A DNA stretch of 64,000 nt from Gp7-AA6 sp036001245. GTDB taxonomy: Bacteria; Acidobacteriota; Thermoanaerobaculia; UBA5066; Gp7-AA6. Positions 17,905-26,582 of the stretch are shown here, piece after piece. Where the stretch lies: the NCBI GenBank assembly GCA_036001245.1, contig DASYUL010000019.1, forward strand, positions 1 to 64,000, in the 5' to 3' direction. The notes beneath the pieces were generated by a model. It was given only the letters and a program-made list of their open reading frames with translations, was not told where the DNA came from and searched no databases. Position 1 is the stretch's first letter. Each line of letters begins with the position of its first letter. A program made the position numbers and the translations under genes.

Positions 17905-18207
17905 ATGTCGATCAATTTGCAGGCGTGGGACAACCTGTTCGGGCAAGCGATCCTGGCGTTTCTCCTGATCGAGGGGCTCAAGGACGTGTCCATCCTGTAC
18001 CGCCCATCCGCGCTCGTTCGAATCGCCCTCAACCTGCTGGCGAACCTGGCCGTTGCCTGGGCCGTCACCGGAACCGGAAGCGGCCTCTTCATCGGCGCGA
18101 GTTTGCCCTCGATCCTGGCGACCGCCGTGGTCGGGGCGCTCGTTTCGGCAGGGCTCCATCGGCTCTGGAGAGGAGTCCGTCGGCCCGGCTCACTGAAGGT
18201 CGCCTGA
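17905..18207 (+). CDS. Small hydrophobic membrane protein of unknown function
   Basis: The 100-residue protein has at least two and perhaps three transmembrane segments (about 15-33, 41-60 and 65-85) and a basic C-terminus. No family is recognised. GGGGAGGAAAG precedes the ATG at 17905. It is a lone rightward gene between two leftward operons. Confidence 0.6.
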   Translation: MSINLQAWDNLFGQAILAFLLIEGLKDVSILYRPSALVRIALNLLANLAVAWAVTGTGSGLFIGASLPSILATAVVGALVSAGLHRLWRGVRRPGSLKVA

Positions 18208-18310
18208 TCACCTTCTCGGGGGCGGCGCTTCGACGAAACGGTGACCGCCGTCGGTGTCTTCTTCGACTCGAGGAACGGTCCGGTCCGCTACCGGAGTTGT
18301 GCCGCCATCC

Positions 18311-20158
18311 TCAGACGGCGCACTCCCCTTCTTTGGTTTCCACCTTGTAGTCCGCATCCTCGCCCAGATCGACGTAGTCCGTCGGGAGAGCGTCTGCCGG
18401 AGAAATCTTCTCGAGGTCGGCCAGAACCTGGTGGACCGAGTCGAGCTCGGCGCGCCGGAAAAACGCCGTGGCGGTCTCCCCACTCGAGCGCTCGCCCTGA
18501 TAAAGCGCAATCAGACGATCCAGCGCCTCGCGCGTCCGGCGGGCGGGAATCCTCGCGGCCACCCTTCCGAATTGTGCGCCCTGGTCGTCGACCGCCCCAC
18601 CCACCATGACGAGGTATTGAGGAACCACCCGGTCGCCCACCCTGCGGGTGCTTCCCTGGAATCCGAGGCCGGCGATGTGGTGTCGCCCGCAGCCGTTCGG
18701 GCAGCCGCTGATCTTGATCTGAAGGTCGGAGGCGGCCGCCACCAGGTCCGGCCGCGCCCGAAGGTGATCTCCCAGGAAGCGCCCCAGGCCGCGCGACTGC
18801 GTGACGGCGATTCGACACGACTCCGCCCCCGGACAACTCGTGACGTCCGCGATCGTATTCGCGTCCGGCAGGGCGAGCCCGGCCGCCGCGAGCTGCCGGT
18901 ACAGCTGCCCAACGTTCGCCGTCGGCACCCATCGCAGGAGCAGGTCCTGCTCGGAAGTCACCCGCACGGAGCCGTCGGCGTATGCGAGAGCGAGATCGCC
19001 GATCACCCGGAGCTGACCGCCGGTCAAATCCCCCAGGGGGACCGTCACGGTCACGATCGCGAACCCGACCTGCTTCTGTGGACGAGTGTTCGTCCGGCTC
19101 CATCGCGAGAAGTCGCCGTTCATGACCGGGAGGAAAGGAAGGACTTCGGGGGTGAGGCCGGGGCCGCTCACTTTCGACGCGGTCGCCCGCGCGCGTGTCA
19201 GAGCGACCGGCAGCGGGCACGCCCTCTCCCATCGGGGCTCCTCTTCCACCGGGGGGCTCTCCGGATCGAACGGAAGGCTCGCGCCCCCCTCGCGTCGGAA
19301 CTCGACCAGCGCACTTTCGACCTCTTCCCGCCAGCGCTCCCACCCGAGCTCCTTGATCAGGAACTTCATCCGGTTGCGGTTCTTGTGCTCGCGGTCCCCC
19401 AGACGATGGAAGACGCGCACGATGGCCTCGGCGACGTTCAGGATTTCCCCCGCCGGGAGAAAGTCGAAGAGAGGCGCAGCGGACCGGCAAAGGTTGGAGG
19501 TTCCGCCTCCGACGATGACGCGGAAGCCGCGGCGCGGGCGGCCGTCCCGGTCCTCGACTCGGGCGCGCCAACCAATGTCATGGATCGGCGTCAGGGCGTG
19601 GTCCTCGCTGCATCCCTCCCAGGCGATCTTGAATTTCCGCGGAAGCGACGAGGAGAGCGGATGGCGGAGCAGATAGCGCGTCAGTGCATCCGCGTAAGGT
19701 GTGACGTCGAAGACTTCGTCGAAGCCCACGCCGGCATAAGGGCAGCCGGTGACGTTGCGGACCGAGTTGCCGCAGGCTTCGCGGGTCGTCAACCCCGCCT
19801 CCGCCAACCGCCTCATGGCGTGCTCCACATCGTGCAGCTTCATGAAGTGGAACTGGACGTTCTGTCGCGTGGTGATGTGACCAAACCCCCGCGAGTACGT
19901 CTCGGCCACGTCGGCGAGGGCGGCGAGCTGATCGGAGCTCAAGATTCCTTGCGGAATCTTGACCCGCAGCATCGCAAAGTCCCCTTCCTGTCGCTGTGTA
20001 TAGGTCCCTCGGACCAGCCGAAACGCCCGCCATTGGTCGGGCGTCAGCTCACCGCGCTCGAACTTTTCGAGCGTGGCGACGAACTCGTCGATTTCCGCCT
20101 CGGAGGCGAACGAGAGGCTTGCCCTGCCGAGCGTCTTGGGATCGTCGACTGCTGCCAT
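18311..20158 (-). CDS. sir: Assimilatory sulfite reductase (ferredoxin-type, siroheme-[4Fe-4S])
   Basis: The 615-residue protein has two half-domains, each with a ferredoxin-like and a nitrite/sulfite reductase part. The siroheme/[4Fe-4S] Cys set is intact: C-x5-C in SCPGAESC (about 441 and 447) and C-x3-C in GCPNGCG (about 484 and 488). It reduces sulfite to sulfide in the cytoplasm with six electrons. The family also includes nitrite reductases, but the operon with cysH, sat-cysC and siroheme genes argues for sulfite. It is the last gene of the sulfate operon, 19 bp after cobA. Confidence 0.92.
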   Translation of the reverse strand: MAAVDDPKTLGRASLSFASEAEIDEFVATLEKFERGELTPDQWRAFRLVRGTYTQRQEGDFAMLRVKIPQGILSSDQLAALADVAETYSRGFGHITTRQNVQFHFMKLHDVEHAMRRLAEAGLTTREACGNSVRNVTGCPYAGVGFDEVFDVTPYADALTRYLLRHPLSSSLPRKFKIAWEGCSEDHALTPIHDIGWRARVEDRDGRPRRGFRVIVGGGTSNLCRSAAPLFDFLPAGEILNVAEAIVRVFHRLGDREHKNRNRMKFLIKELGWERWREEVESALVEFRREGGASLPFDPESPPVEEEPRWERACPLPVALTRARATASKVSGPGLTPEVLPFLPVMNGDFSRWSRTNTRPQKQVGFAIVTVTVPLGDLTGGQLRVIGDLALAYADGSVRVTSEQDLLLRWVPTANVGQLYRQLAAAGLALPDANTIADVTSCPGAESCRIAVTQSRGLGRFLGDHLRARPDLVAAASDLQIKISGCPNGCGRHHIAGLGFQGSTRRVGDRVVPQYLVMVGGAVDDQGAQFGRVAARIPARRTREALDRLIALYQGERSSGETATAFFRRAELDSVHQVLADLEKISPADALPTDYVDLGEDADYKVETKEGECAV

Positions 20159-20177
20159 GGGAGACTCCTTGACCTGA

Positions 20178-20948
20178 CTACCCGCGGCCGCTTCCGGCGG
20201 CCGTGCGAACGAATTCCTGGACCGCGCCGACCGAAGGCGCGAGCGAAACGACCTTCCCGATCACGAGCGTGCCGGGCGTGTCCGCGCGATCGTCGGGAAG
20301 AGCGGCGCTCCCGAGCTCCTCCAGCGTTCCGATCCAGGTGAACGCGTCGGGGGTCGACGCCGCGAGCAGGACCGCGGCCGGCGTCTGGCCCGGCCAGCCC
20401 CTCTCGAGGAGGAACGCCGACAGCGCCGCGCGCGACGAGAGTCCCATCAGCACGACGAGCGTCACCGTGCCCGGAGCGATCGACTCGAGGATGGGCGCGT
20501 ACGTCCCCTCCGCGTGCCCCGACAGGACGACGAATCCCGACGCGAGCCCGCGGTGCGTGACCGGGATGCCCGCGAGCGCCGGCGCCGCGATCGCGGAAGA
20601 GATTCCCGGCACGACCTCGAAGGGAACGCCGGCCGCCACGAGCGCCAGCGCCTCCTCCCCCCCGCGGCCCAACAGGAAAGGGTCCCCGCACTTCAAGCGG
20701 ACCACCCGCAGGCCCCGGCGCGCGGCGCGGATCATCAGCAAGTGAATGGTTTCCTGACGGATGGACGGCCGTCCCGCGCGCTTGCCGACGAAGAACCTCC
20801 GGGCTCGCGGCGCGAGCTCGAGAGCCTCGGGCGACACGAGAGCATCGTAGAGAACGAGATCCGCCTCCGCGAGACGCCGTGACGCCTTCACGGTCAGCAG
20901 GTCCGGGTCTCCCGGTCCCGCGCCGACGAGGGAAACGAATCCCGTCAT
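20178..20948 (-). CDS. cobA: Uroporphyrinogen-III C-methyltransferase
   Basis: The 256-residue SAM-dependent enzyme methylates uroporphyrinogen III twice to precorrin-2, the first committed step to siroheme. The motifs VGAGPGDPDLLTVKA near the N-terminus, VRLKCGDPFLLGRGGEE and VPGISSA are diagnostic. It is a stand-alone CobA rather than the C-terminal half of a CysG fusion. It overlaps the precorrin-2 dehydrogenase gene by 4 bp and supplies siroheme for the downstream reductase. Confidence 0.95.
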   Translation of the reverse strand: MTGFVSLVGAGPGDPDLLTVKASRRLAEADLVLYDALVSPEALELAPRARRFFVGKRAGRPSIRQETIHLLMIRAARRGLRVVRLKCGDPFLLGRGGEEALALVAAGVPFEVVPGISSAIAAPALAGIPVTHRGLASGFVVLSGHAEGTYAPILESIAPGTVTLVVLMGLSSRAALSAFLLERGWPGQTPAAVLLAASTPDAFTWIGTLEELGSAALPDDRADTPGTLVIGKVVSLAPSVGAVQEFVRTAAGSGRG

Positions 20949-21553
20949 GCCCCCTCCGGAGGCAGTTCCTCCGACGGAGACTCCCCCCTGGCTTTGTAGA
21001 GCCGGTTGAGTGCCGCCAGCATCAAAGGACGACGGGAGATCATCGGCACGCGCTCCTCCCGCCAGAGGCGTTTCTGCCGCTGCGCCTCATCGAGCCACGT
21101 CGCGATCTCCTTCGGCAGGAGTTCCTCGAGAGCTTCGCGCAGTAGGCCCGCGACCGCGGGCGCCTGTCCCTCCGTGGAGATCGCGATCGTCAGATCGCCG
21201 CGCCGCAGGACGCCTCCGAGGTAGGCGCTCGCATTGGCAGGGTCGTCGACGGCGTTCACGAAGATGCGTCGTTCCTCCGCCGCCACCGCGACCCGACGGT
21301 TGACCTCGGGGGTCGCGGCCGCCACCGCGTACCAGGCACCCTCGAGGTCCTCCGACTCGAACCCCCGCCGCAGGAGAGTCACCCCGGACGCCTCGATCTC
21401 TTCGGAGAATCTCGGGGAGACGACGGTCACGTCGGCGCCGGACCGCAGGAGCGCGGCCAGCTTCGACGTCGCCATGCTGCCGCCGCCGACCACGACGGCC
21501 TTGCGCCCGCCGAGCTTCAGGAAAACAGGAAAGACGGGAGAGTCGAGACTCAT
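20945..21553 (-). CDS. Precorrin-2 dehydrogenase / sirohydrochlorin ferrochelatase (Met8/CysG N-terminal type)
   Basis: The 202-residue protein has an N-terminal NAD-binding motif (VVVGGGSMA, about 20-28), VNAVDDP and the helical C-terminal half (STEGQAPAVAGLLREALEELLP) of siroheme synthase N-domains. It oxidises precorrin-2 and probably inserts iron to make siroheme. The ATG at 21553 (MSLDSPVFPVFL) is used; the frame is open far upstream inside sat-cysC but that part is not coding. It overlaps sat-cysC by 4 bp. Together with the separate cobA gene it does the job of fused CysG. Confidence 0.92.
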   Translation of the reverse strand: MSLDSPVFPVFLKLGGRKAVVVGGGSMATSKLAALLRSGADVTVVSPRFSEEIEASGVTLLRRGFESEDLEGAWYAVAAATPEVNRRVAVAAEERRIFVNAVDDPANASAYLGGVLRRGDLTIAISTEGQAPAVAGLLREALEELLPKEIATWLDEAQRQKRLWREERVPMISRRPLMLAALNRLYKARGESPSEELPPEGA

Positions 21554-23406
21554 TGCGTCAACTCCCCCGTCTTCGATGAGGCCCCGTGGAGCCCGCGCTC
21601 CCGAAGCCCCGCGAGGATCGCGGCGACGCTCTCTTCGATCGACTCCCCGTCGGTATGCACGAGCACGTCCGGCGCGTCCGGGGGCTCGTAGGGGTCGGAG
21701 ATCCCGGTGAAGTTCGGGATCTCCCCGGCGAGCGCCTTCTCGTACAGCCCCTTCACGTCGCGACGGACGAGCGATTCGAGCTCGGCGTGCGCGAAGACCT
21801 CGACGAAAGCGACGCCGTCTTCGGCGGCGAGACGGCGGACCTCGTCCCGGGTCTGCGCATAGGGCGAGATCGCGGCGGTGATGGCCGCGACGCCGTTGCG
21901 CGCGAGCAGCCGCGCGACGTATCCGATCCGCCGGACGTTGGCGTCGCGGTCCTCCTTCGAGAAACCGAGCCCCTTCGAGAGGTACGTCCGCACCTCGTCG
22001 CCGTCCAGCACCTCGACCGGCCGCTCCCTCTGGAGGTGCGGGCGCAAGGCGATCGCGAGCGTGCTCTTTCCGGCGCCGGAGAGGCCCGTGAACCACAAGA
22101 CGAATCCGGGCGGCCGCGCCGACTCCGTCTCCGGCGTCGCGACCGGCGACGCCTCGGGGAAGACAGGCGCCTTCGCCGCCGCACCGTGACCGCTGCCGTT
22201 TCCGTTCCCGTGCCCGCTGCCATGGCCATTCCCGTTGCCGTTGCCGTTGCCGTTGCGGTAGTGCACCCGAAGGATCTCCGCGATCTCCGGACGGGTGAAC
22301 TCGCGCGGCAGGTCCTCGCCGCTTCGCAGGAGCTCCCGCACCCTGGTCCCGGAAAGCTCGAGCCGATGCGAGGAGTCGTGGGGGCACGTGCGCACGGAAG
22401 CGGTCGTCTCGCACGAGCGGCAGAAGAACGTCGCGTCGAGCTTGAGCGGCCGGACGCCCAGATCCTCTGTCGAGAACTGCTCGAAGATCTCCTGCGCCTC
22501 GTAGGGAGCGTAGAACCCGCCGACCCCGGCGTGGTCCCGCCCGACGATGAAGTGCGTGATCCCGTAGTTCTTGCGGGTCAGCGCGTGGAAGATCGCCTCC
22601 CGCGGCCCGGCGTATCGCATCGCGGCGGGAAACGCGGCGAGGAGCGTCCGGCTCTTCGGGTAGTACTTCTCGACGAGGGTCTCGTAGGCCTGGAAGCGCA
22701 CCTTCGCGGAGACGTCGCCCTCCTGCGTCTCCCCGATCAGCGGATGAATGACGAGCCCGTCCGCGAACTCGAGCGCCAGCTTGGTCAGGTGCTCGTGCGC
22801 GCGGTGGATCGGGTTGCGGGTCTGGAATCCCGCGACCGTCCGCCAGCCGCGGGCCTGGATCTCCTCGCGGAGCTTCCGCGGCGTCAACCGCCAGGTCGCG
22901 AACGGCAGGTCCGTCGGAAGCGGAAGGACGCGGACCGGTCCCGCCACCAGCCATCGCGGGCGCGAGAGGAGGTGGGCGACGCCGGGGTGCGATGTGTCGC
23001 CCGTCCCGAACACCTTCCAGGCCTCCGCGAAGAAGTCTCGCGCGAAGATCTCCGAGACGTCGATCGTCGCCCAGAGCCGGCCCGACGCGTCGTGAAGGGC
23101 CGCCTGCCTCCCTGGCTGGAGGGTCGTCCGCGTTTTCTCGTCGACCGCGAGCGTCACGGGGATCGGCCAAACAGTACCGTCGGACAGGCGCAGCCGCTCG
23201 ATGACGCTCTCGTAGTCGGCGGAACCGAGAAATCCCGTCAGAGGGGAGAGTGCGCCGATCGCAAGCATCTCAAGGTCCGCGAGCTCGCGCGCGTCAAGGA
23301 CGATCGCGGGAAGTCGGCGGGCCTGCTCCTCGACGGACGCGGCCTCCGACAACGGAACGAGCCGATCGACGAGAACGCCGCCGTGGGGCTCAACCAATTC
23401 GGGCAT
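21550..23406 (-). CDS. sat-cysC: Fused sulfate adenylyltransferase and APS kinase
   Basis: The 618-residue protein has an ATP sulfurylase domain (about 1-390) with QTRNPIHRAHE (about 195), GRDHAG and a Cys-rich CRSCETT segment. A flexible linker (about 397-425) of alternating Asn/Gly/His/Ser/Gly follows. Last is an APS kinase domain (about 435-618) with P-loop GLSGAGKST (about 444), the DGDEVR motif and the KGLYEKALAGEI lid. It activates sulfate to APS and phosphorylates it to PAPS. The ATG at 23406 overlaps the end of cysH. Having both an APS kinase and an APS-type reductase in one operon is notable. Confidence 0.93.
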   Translation of the reverse strand: MPELVEPHGGVLVDRLVPLSEAASVEEQARRLPAIVLDARELADLEMLAIGALSPLTGFLGSADYESVIERLRLSDGTVWPIPVTLAVDEKTRTTLQPGRQAALHDASGRLWATIDVSEIFARDFFAEAWKVFGTGDTSHPGVAHLLSRPRWLVAGPVRVLPLPTDLPFATWRLTPRKLREEIQARGWRTVAGFQTRNPIHRAHEHLTKLALEFADGLVIHPLIGETQEGDVSAKVRFQAYETLVEKYYPKSRTLLAAFPAAMRYAGPREAIFHALTRKNYGITHFIVGRDHAGVGGFYAPYEAQEIFEQFSTEDLGVRPLKLDATFFCRSCETTASVRTCPHDSSHRLELSGTRVRELLRSGEDLPREFTRPEIAEILRVHYRNGNGNGNGNGHGSGHGNGNGSGHGAAAKAPVFPEASPVATPETESARPPGFVLWFTGLSGAGKSTLAIALRPHLQRERPVEVLDGDEVRTYLSKGLGFSKEDRDANVRRIGYVARLLARNGVAAITAAISPYAQTRDEVRRLAAEDGVAFVEVFAHAELESLVRRDVKGLYEKALAGEIPNFTGISDPYEPPDAPDVLVHTDGESIEESVAAILAGLRERGLHGASSKTGELTQ

Positions 23407-24208
23407 CACCGGGGATCTCCTCGTTCTCGCGGTTCCACACCGCGGGTCGTTCGACGGAGCGGGTGTGGATTCCGCACTCCTTCCGGTCGCTTCCGCGCCA
23501 TCGACCGGCACGCGGGTCTTCGCCGGGGGCGACGGCGCTCGTACAGGGAACGCATCCAATGCTCGGGTAGCCCCGGTCGTGGAGCGGGTTGAAGGGAACC
23601 TGGTTGCGCCGGACGTAGGTCCAGACCGTCGACCGGTCCCAGTGCGCGAGGGGGTTGATCTTGACGAGCGCGAACTGATCGTCCCACTCGATGACGGCCA
23701 CCCCCGAACGCTCGCGAGTCTGATCGCGGCGGATCGCGGTGACCCACGCATCGAAACCGGAGAGCGCCGTGCGAAGCGGTAGCACCTTTCTCATGTGACA
23801 ACAGCGGTTCGGGTTGCGTTCCCAGAGACGGTCACCGAACTCCGCTGCCTGCTCCGCGACGGTTCTCGGGGGCCGGACTCCCCGGATCGCCAGACCGTAG
23901 CGCTCTTCGAGGCGGCGCCAGAGCTCGTAGGTCTCGGCGAAGAGCAGACCGGTGTCCAGCGTGAACACGTCGATCGGCAACCGGTCGCGGGCGATGATGT
24001 CGATGAGGACGCAGCCTTCCAAACCGAAACCCGTCGCGAACGTGACGCGCGGAAAACGTTCGACCGCCGCGCGAAGAACTCCGCTCGGCGACGCCGCCGC
24101 GAGCGAGGCACCCAGCCAGTCCAATTGCGGTCGCGATCCCGAGCGCTTCCGCTCGATGCGAACGGCCCGCCGTGCTTCAGCCAGGTTCACATTTCCCTCT
24201 CTCGACAT
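23390..24208 (-). CDS. cysH: Adenylylsulfate (APS) reductase, iron-sulfur type
   Basis: The 272-residue thioredoxin-dependent enzyme reduces APS (or PAPS) to sulfite. It has the nucleotide-binding PP-loop ATGFGLEG, the paired Cys of RCCHMRK (about 137) and CxxC in CVPC (about 219), which together ligate a [4Fe-4S] cluster as in plant-type and bacterial APS reductases. The catalytic KECGIH lies near 243. The ATG at 24208 follows GGAG by nine bases; a TTG seven codons earlier lies inside the attenuator T-run and is rejected. It is the first structural gene of the sulfate operon, directly behind a Cys-codon leader and terminator. Confidence 0.93.
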   Translation of the reverse strand: MSREGNVNLAEARRAVRIERKRSGSRPQLDWLGASLAAASPSGVLRAAVERFPRVTFATGFGLEGCVLIDIIARDRLPIDVFTLDTGLLFAETYELWRRLEERYGLAIRGVRPPRTVAEQAAEFGDRLWERNPNRCCHMRKVLPLRTALSGFDAWVTAIRRDQTRERSGVAVIEWDDQFALVKINPLAHWDRSTVWTYVRRNQVPFNPLHDRGYPSIGCVPCTSAVAPGEDPRAGRWRGSDRKECGIHTRSVERPAVWNRENEEIPGDARIG

Positions 24209-24221
24209 TCCGCGTTGCTCC

Positions 24222-24258
24222 AAAAGCAAAAAGGCCCGGGAGCTTCTGCCCCCGGGCC
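24222..24258 (-). terminator. Intrinsic terminator/attenuator before cysH
   Basis: On the minus strand an 8-bp perfect stem GGCCCGGG/CCCGGGCC (24251-24258 with 24233-24240), extended inside by two more pairs around a four-base loop, is followed by TTTTT, GC and TTTT (24232-24222). It lies between the Cys-rich leader peptide and the cysH start, where a true operon terminator would be pointless unless conditional. Confidence 0.85.
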
Positions 24259-24281
24259 CGACAATCCGCTTTGTTTTGTGT

Positions 24282-24365
24282 CTAGAAGTCGGCGACTCCG
24301 AACGCAGCGTGACCGCGGCCGAGGGCGTGACAACAACAACAACAACGGGTCGCGGCGCTGTTCAC
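24282..24365 (-). CDS. Cys-rich leader peptide of the sulfate operon
   Basis: A 27-codon frame starts at GTG 24365 and reads MNSAATRCCCCCHALGRGHA then AFGVADF. Five consecutive TGT codons lie at 24344-24330. It starts about three bases after the predicted transcription start, so the mRNA is nearly leaderless at its 5' end; an in-frame GTG six codons earlier would lie inside the -10 region. Codons 14-16 (GCC CTC GGC) include GCCCTCGG (24326-24319), which can pair over eight bases with CCGGGGGC (24255-24248) in the 5' arm of the following terminator. A ribosome stalled at the first Cys codons would leave that antiterminator free. Function as a cysteine sensor is inferred. Confidence 0.75.
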   Translation of the reverse strand: MNSAATRCCCCCHALGRGHAAFGVADF

Positions 24366-24374
24366 TGTGCGCCC

Positions 24375-24403
24375 ACTATCCACCCGCGAACGCGTGCTGT
24401 CAA
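24375..24403 (-). promoter_or_regulatory. Sigma-70-like promoter of the sulfate operon
   Basis: On the minus strand a perfect -35 box TTGACA (24403-24398) is followed after 17 bp by GATAGT (24380-24375), four of six matches to TATAAT. Transcription should start near A24368, three bases before the leader-peptide GTG. Confidence 0.7.
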
Positions 24404-24497
24404 TCGAGACGTTGGTCGAATTCCGTCGTGACTCCCTGACCAGGCGCAGCGGGTCGTGTCGCGAGGACAGGACGAGAGTCGTACAACGGAGGTCGAC

Positions 24498-26582
24498 ATG
24501 CGTCGGGCGCCGGACCAGCGGGGGTTCGGGAAGGACACGTTTCCCCGGAAGCACGTTGTCCGTAGAATGTCCCAAATACTGGAGACGGAAGTCGTTGAGC
24601 GTCACGGGCGGAGCCGGACGAGAGTCCTGGCTGCGGTCGGCGCATTGGTGCTGGCGGCCGGGGGACAGCTCGTTCTCGAGCGGGCCCGCGGGAGCTGGAG
24701 TCGACCGCCCATCCTGCCCGTCGTGATCGCCTTCGGAGGAGCCGCGGCGCTGGCGATCGGGCTGTTTCGGAGAGGCGAATACCTCCCGGGGCCGCCACGC
24801 CCGCTGGAGCCACCGCGGTATCCCCGTGCGCTCTACCTCGCCTGCCTTCCGGGGGCCGTCAGCCTCGGACTGGCTTTGGACCTTTACGTCGGGTCGAACG
24901 AGGGTGACCCGCGCCCCGGGAGGCTGTGGATTCTCGGCCTCGTTCTTCTCCTGCTGCCCGGCCTGTGGGATTGGTATCGCAGGTTCACCCGACGGCCGGC
25001 CGGGGAGGGGCGCGAGAGCCGACGGTTCATCGCGGCCGCGGTCATCCTCTTCGCGTTCGCATTCGCCATTCGGATCTGGGGCGGAATCGATCGCATCCCG
25101 GGGTGGATCGACTCCGACGAAGGGGCCACGGGTATCGACGGGCGGGCCGCTCTCGCCCAGGGGTCCGGCGCGTTGTTCGGTTTCTGGGACATGGGCAACC
25201 CGCGCATGACTCTCTTCGTCTCGCAGCTCGCGGCTCGTCCGTTCGGCGAAGGGCTGCGAGCGCTCCGCCTGGGGTCGGCGCTCCTGGGGTCCTTGACGGT
25301 CGTCCTCCTTTTCGACTTCGGCCGCCGGCTGGTGGGAAGCCGCGCAGCGTTCCTGGCGGCTCTGTTACTCGCGGTCAACCACGCCTTCGTCCACTGGTCC
25401 CGCGTCGGGCAGATCTACATCGACACGCCGTTCTTCGCGAGCCTCGCGCTCGCTCTGCTGCTGCGAGTCGTGACCGGCGGATCGTTTCTGGCTCTGATCG
25501 GAGCGGGGATCGCGCTGGCGATCGGGGCCGTCACGTACATTCCGACGGAGATCCTGCCCGCACTCGTCGTCATTACGCTCCTGGGCTGGGCGATCGTCCT
25601 GCACTGGCCGACGAGACGCGTCCTGCCCGTCGTCGCGTTCCTCGCGGCGGTCGTCGCCCTCACGTGTGCGCCGGTGGTTGCGACGATTTTGCGGATCTCT
25701 CCGGAGATCGCCTTCCAGCGGATCCCCGCCATCTCGCTGCTGCGTCCGGAGGGACTCCGGCTGCTGACGAGCTCGTATCAGGCCGGGAGCGCTGGCGAAG
25801 CGATCGGCGAGCACGTTCTTCGAACGATCGGCATTTTCAATTTCGGCTCGGATTACTTCAAGGCATACGGCGCGCATCGCGCGCTGCACGACGCCGTTAC
25901 CGCGACGCTCACTCCGGTCGCCTATGCGCTTCTGCTCTCGCGCCTCTCTTCGCCCGTCGGCTGGCTCTCCATCGTGTTCACCGGCGCCTACTTGACCGGA
26001 GGAGTGCTCTTCTGCGCGAGTCCACCCACGTACCACCGGATATCCGTGGTCCTCCTCTTTTCGTGTCTCGCCGTCGCCTGGACTCTGGTTGGCCTGGCGC
26101 GCGTGCTCGCGGGCGAGGTCCGTGGCCGTGCCTGGCGCTGGGTACCCGCCGCCGCGGTCCTCGCCGTGGTTGGCGCCTCCGCGTGGTCGAACCTCCACGA
26201 CTACTTCCGCGAGGAGCCGCAGATCGGTCGCCTCGAGGCCGGGTTGGGCGTCGGCAGGCTGATCTGCCGCTACGCGCCGACTCACACCGTGATCGACGCG
26301 ACGGCCCTCGACGGGCACGAATACGCGCCGGCTTACAACCAGTACCTGCAGCTCGAGTGTCCCGGCGCGAAGCGGCTCCGAGTCGAAGCCGCCGCCCGGC
26401 TGTGGGCGTTCCCCGATATGACGGACGCGGCCCGGGTCGCCCTGATCGTTCCGACCGTCGCGGAGTCCGCAAATCCGGGGCGTCCGCGAGGCTATCGGCT
26501 CGTCCGGAGGAGCGTCGACAGATCCATCCGCAGCCCGGCCGATCTTTCGCTCTCGGTTCTCGAGTTCGAACGAGTGCCCTAG
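24498..26582 (+). CDS. Polytopic membrane protein, ArnT/PMT-like glycosyltransferase family
   Basis: The 694-residue protein has about a dozen hydrophobic segments and a large periplasmic C-terminal domain. After the third membrane segment, an extracytoplasmic loop carries the acidic pair in WIDSDEGATG, typical of GT-C glycosyltransferases (ArnT/PMT/GT39-GT83), where it binds the lipid-phosphate sugar donor. It probably transfers a sugar to lipid or protein outside the inner membrane; substrates are unknown. GGAGG five bases before the ATG at 24498 supports this start over GTG 24456 and ATG 24567. It is divergent from the sulfate operon and convergent with a methyltransferase gene, overlapping it by 4 bp. 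Confidence 0.8.
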   Translation: MRRAPDQRGFGKDTFPRKHVVRRMSQILETEVVERHGRSRTRVLAAVGALVLAAGGQLVLERARGSWSRPPILPVVIAFGGAAALAIGLFRRGEYLPGPPRPLEPPRYPRALYLACLPGAVSLGLALDLYVGSNEGDPRPGRLWILGLVLLLLPGLWDWYRRFTRRPAGEGRESRRFIAAAVILFAFAFAIRIWGGIDRIPGWIDSDEGATGIDGRAALAQGSGALFGFWDMGNPRMTLFVSQLAARPFGEGLRALRLGSALLGSLTVVLLFDFGRRLVGSRAAFLAALLLAVNHAFVHWSRVGQIYIDTPFFASLALALLLRVVTGGSFLALIGAGIALAIGAVTYIPTEILPALVVITLLGWAIVLHWPTRRVLPVVAFLAAVVALTCAPVVATILRISPEIAFQRIPAISLLRPEGLRLLTSSYQAGSAGEAIGEHVLRTIGIFNFGSDYFKAYGAHRALHDAVTATLTPVAYALLLSRLSSPVGWLSIVFTGAYLTGGVLFCASPPTYHRISVVLLFSCLAVAWTLVGLARVLAGEVRGRAWRWVPAAAVLAVVGASAWSNLHDYFREEPQIGRLEAGLGVGRLICRYAPTHTVIDATALDGHEYAPAYNQYLQLECPGAKRLRVEAAARLWAFPDMTDAARVALIVPTVAESANPGRPRGYRLVRRSVDRSIRSPADLSLSVLEFERVP

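Noticed and set aside
22190..22260. CRISPR-like or satellite repeat
   Set aside because: It is an in-frame dipeptide linker within sat-cysC; no CRISPR repeats or cas genes occur in the window.
24209..24300. SAM or other riboswitch upstream of cysH
   Set aside because: No SAM-I, SAM-II or SAH aptamer pattern could be seen; the Cys-codon leader explains the terminator better.
24366..24605. A 107-residue minus-strand gene reading through the Cys run
   Set aside because: The part upstream of 24365 overlaps the promoter and the divergent glycosyltransferase gene and has no coding character; only the short leader peptide is kept.
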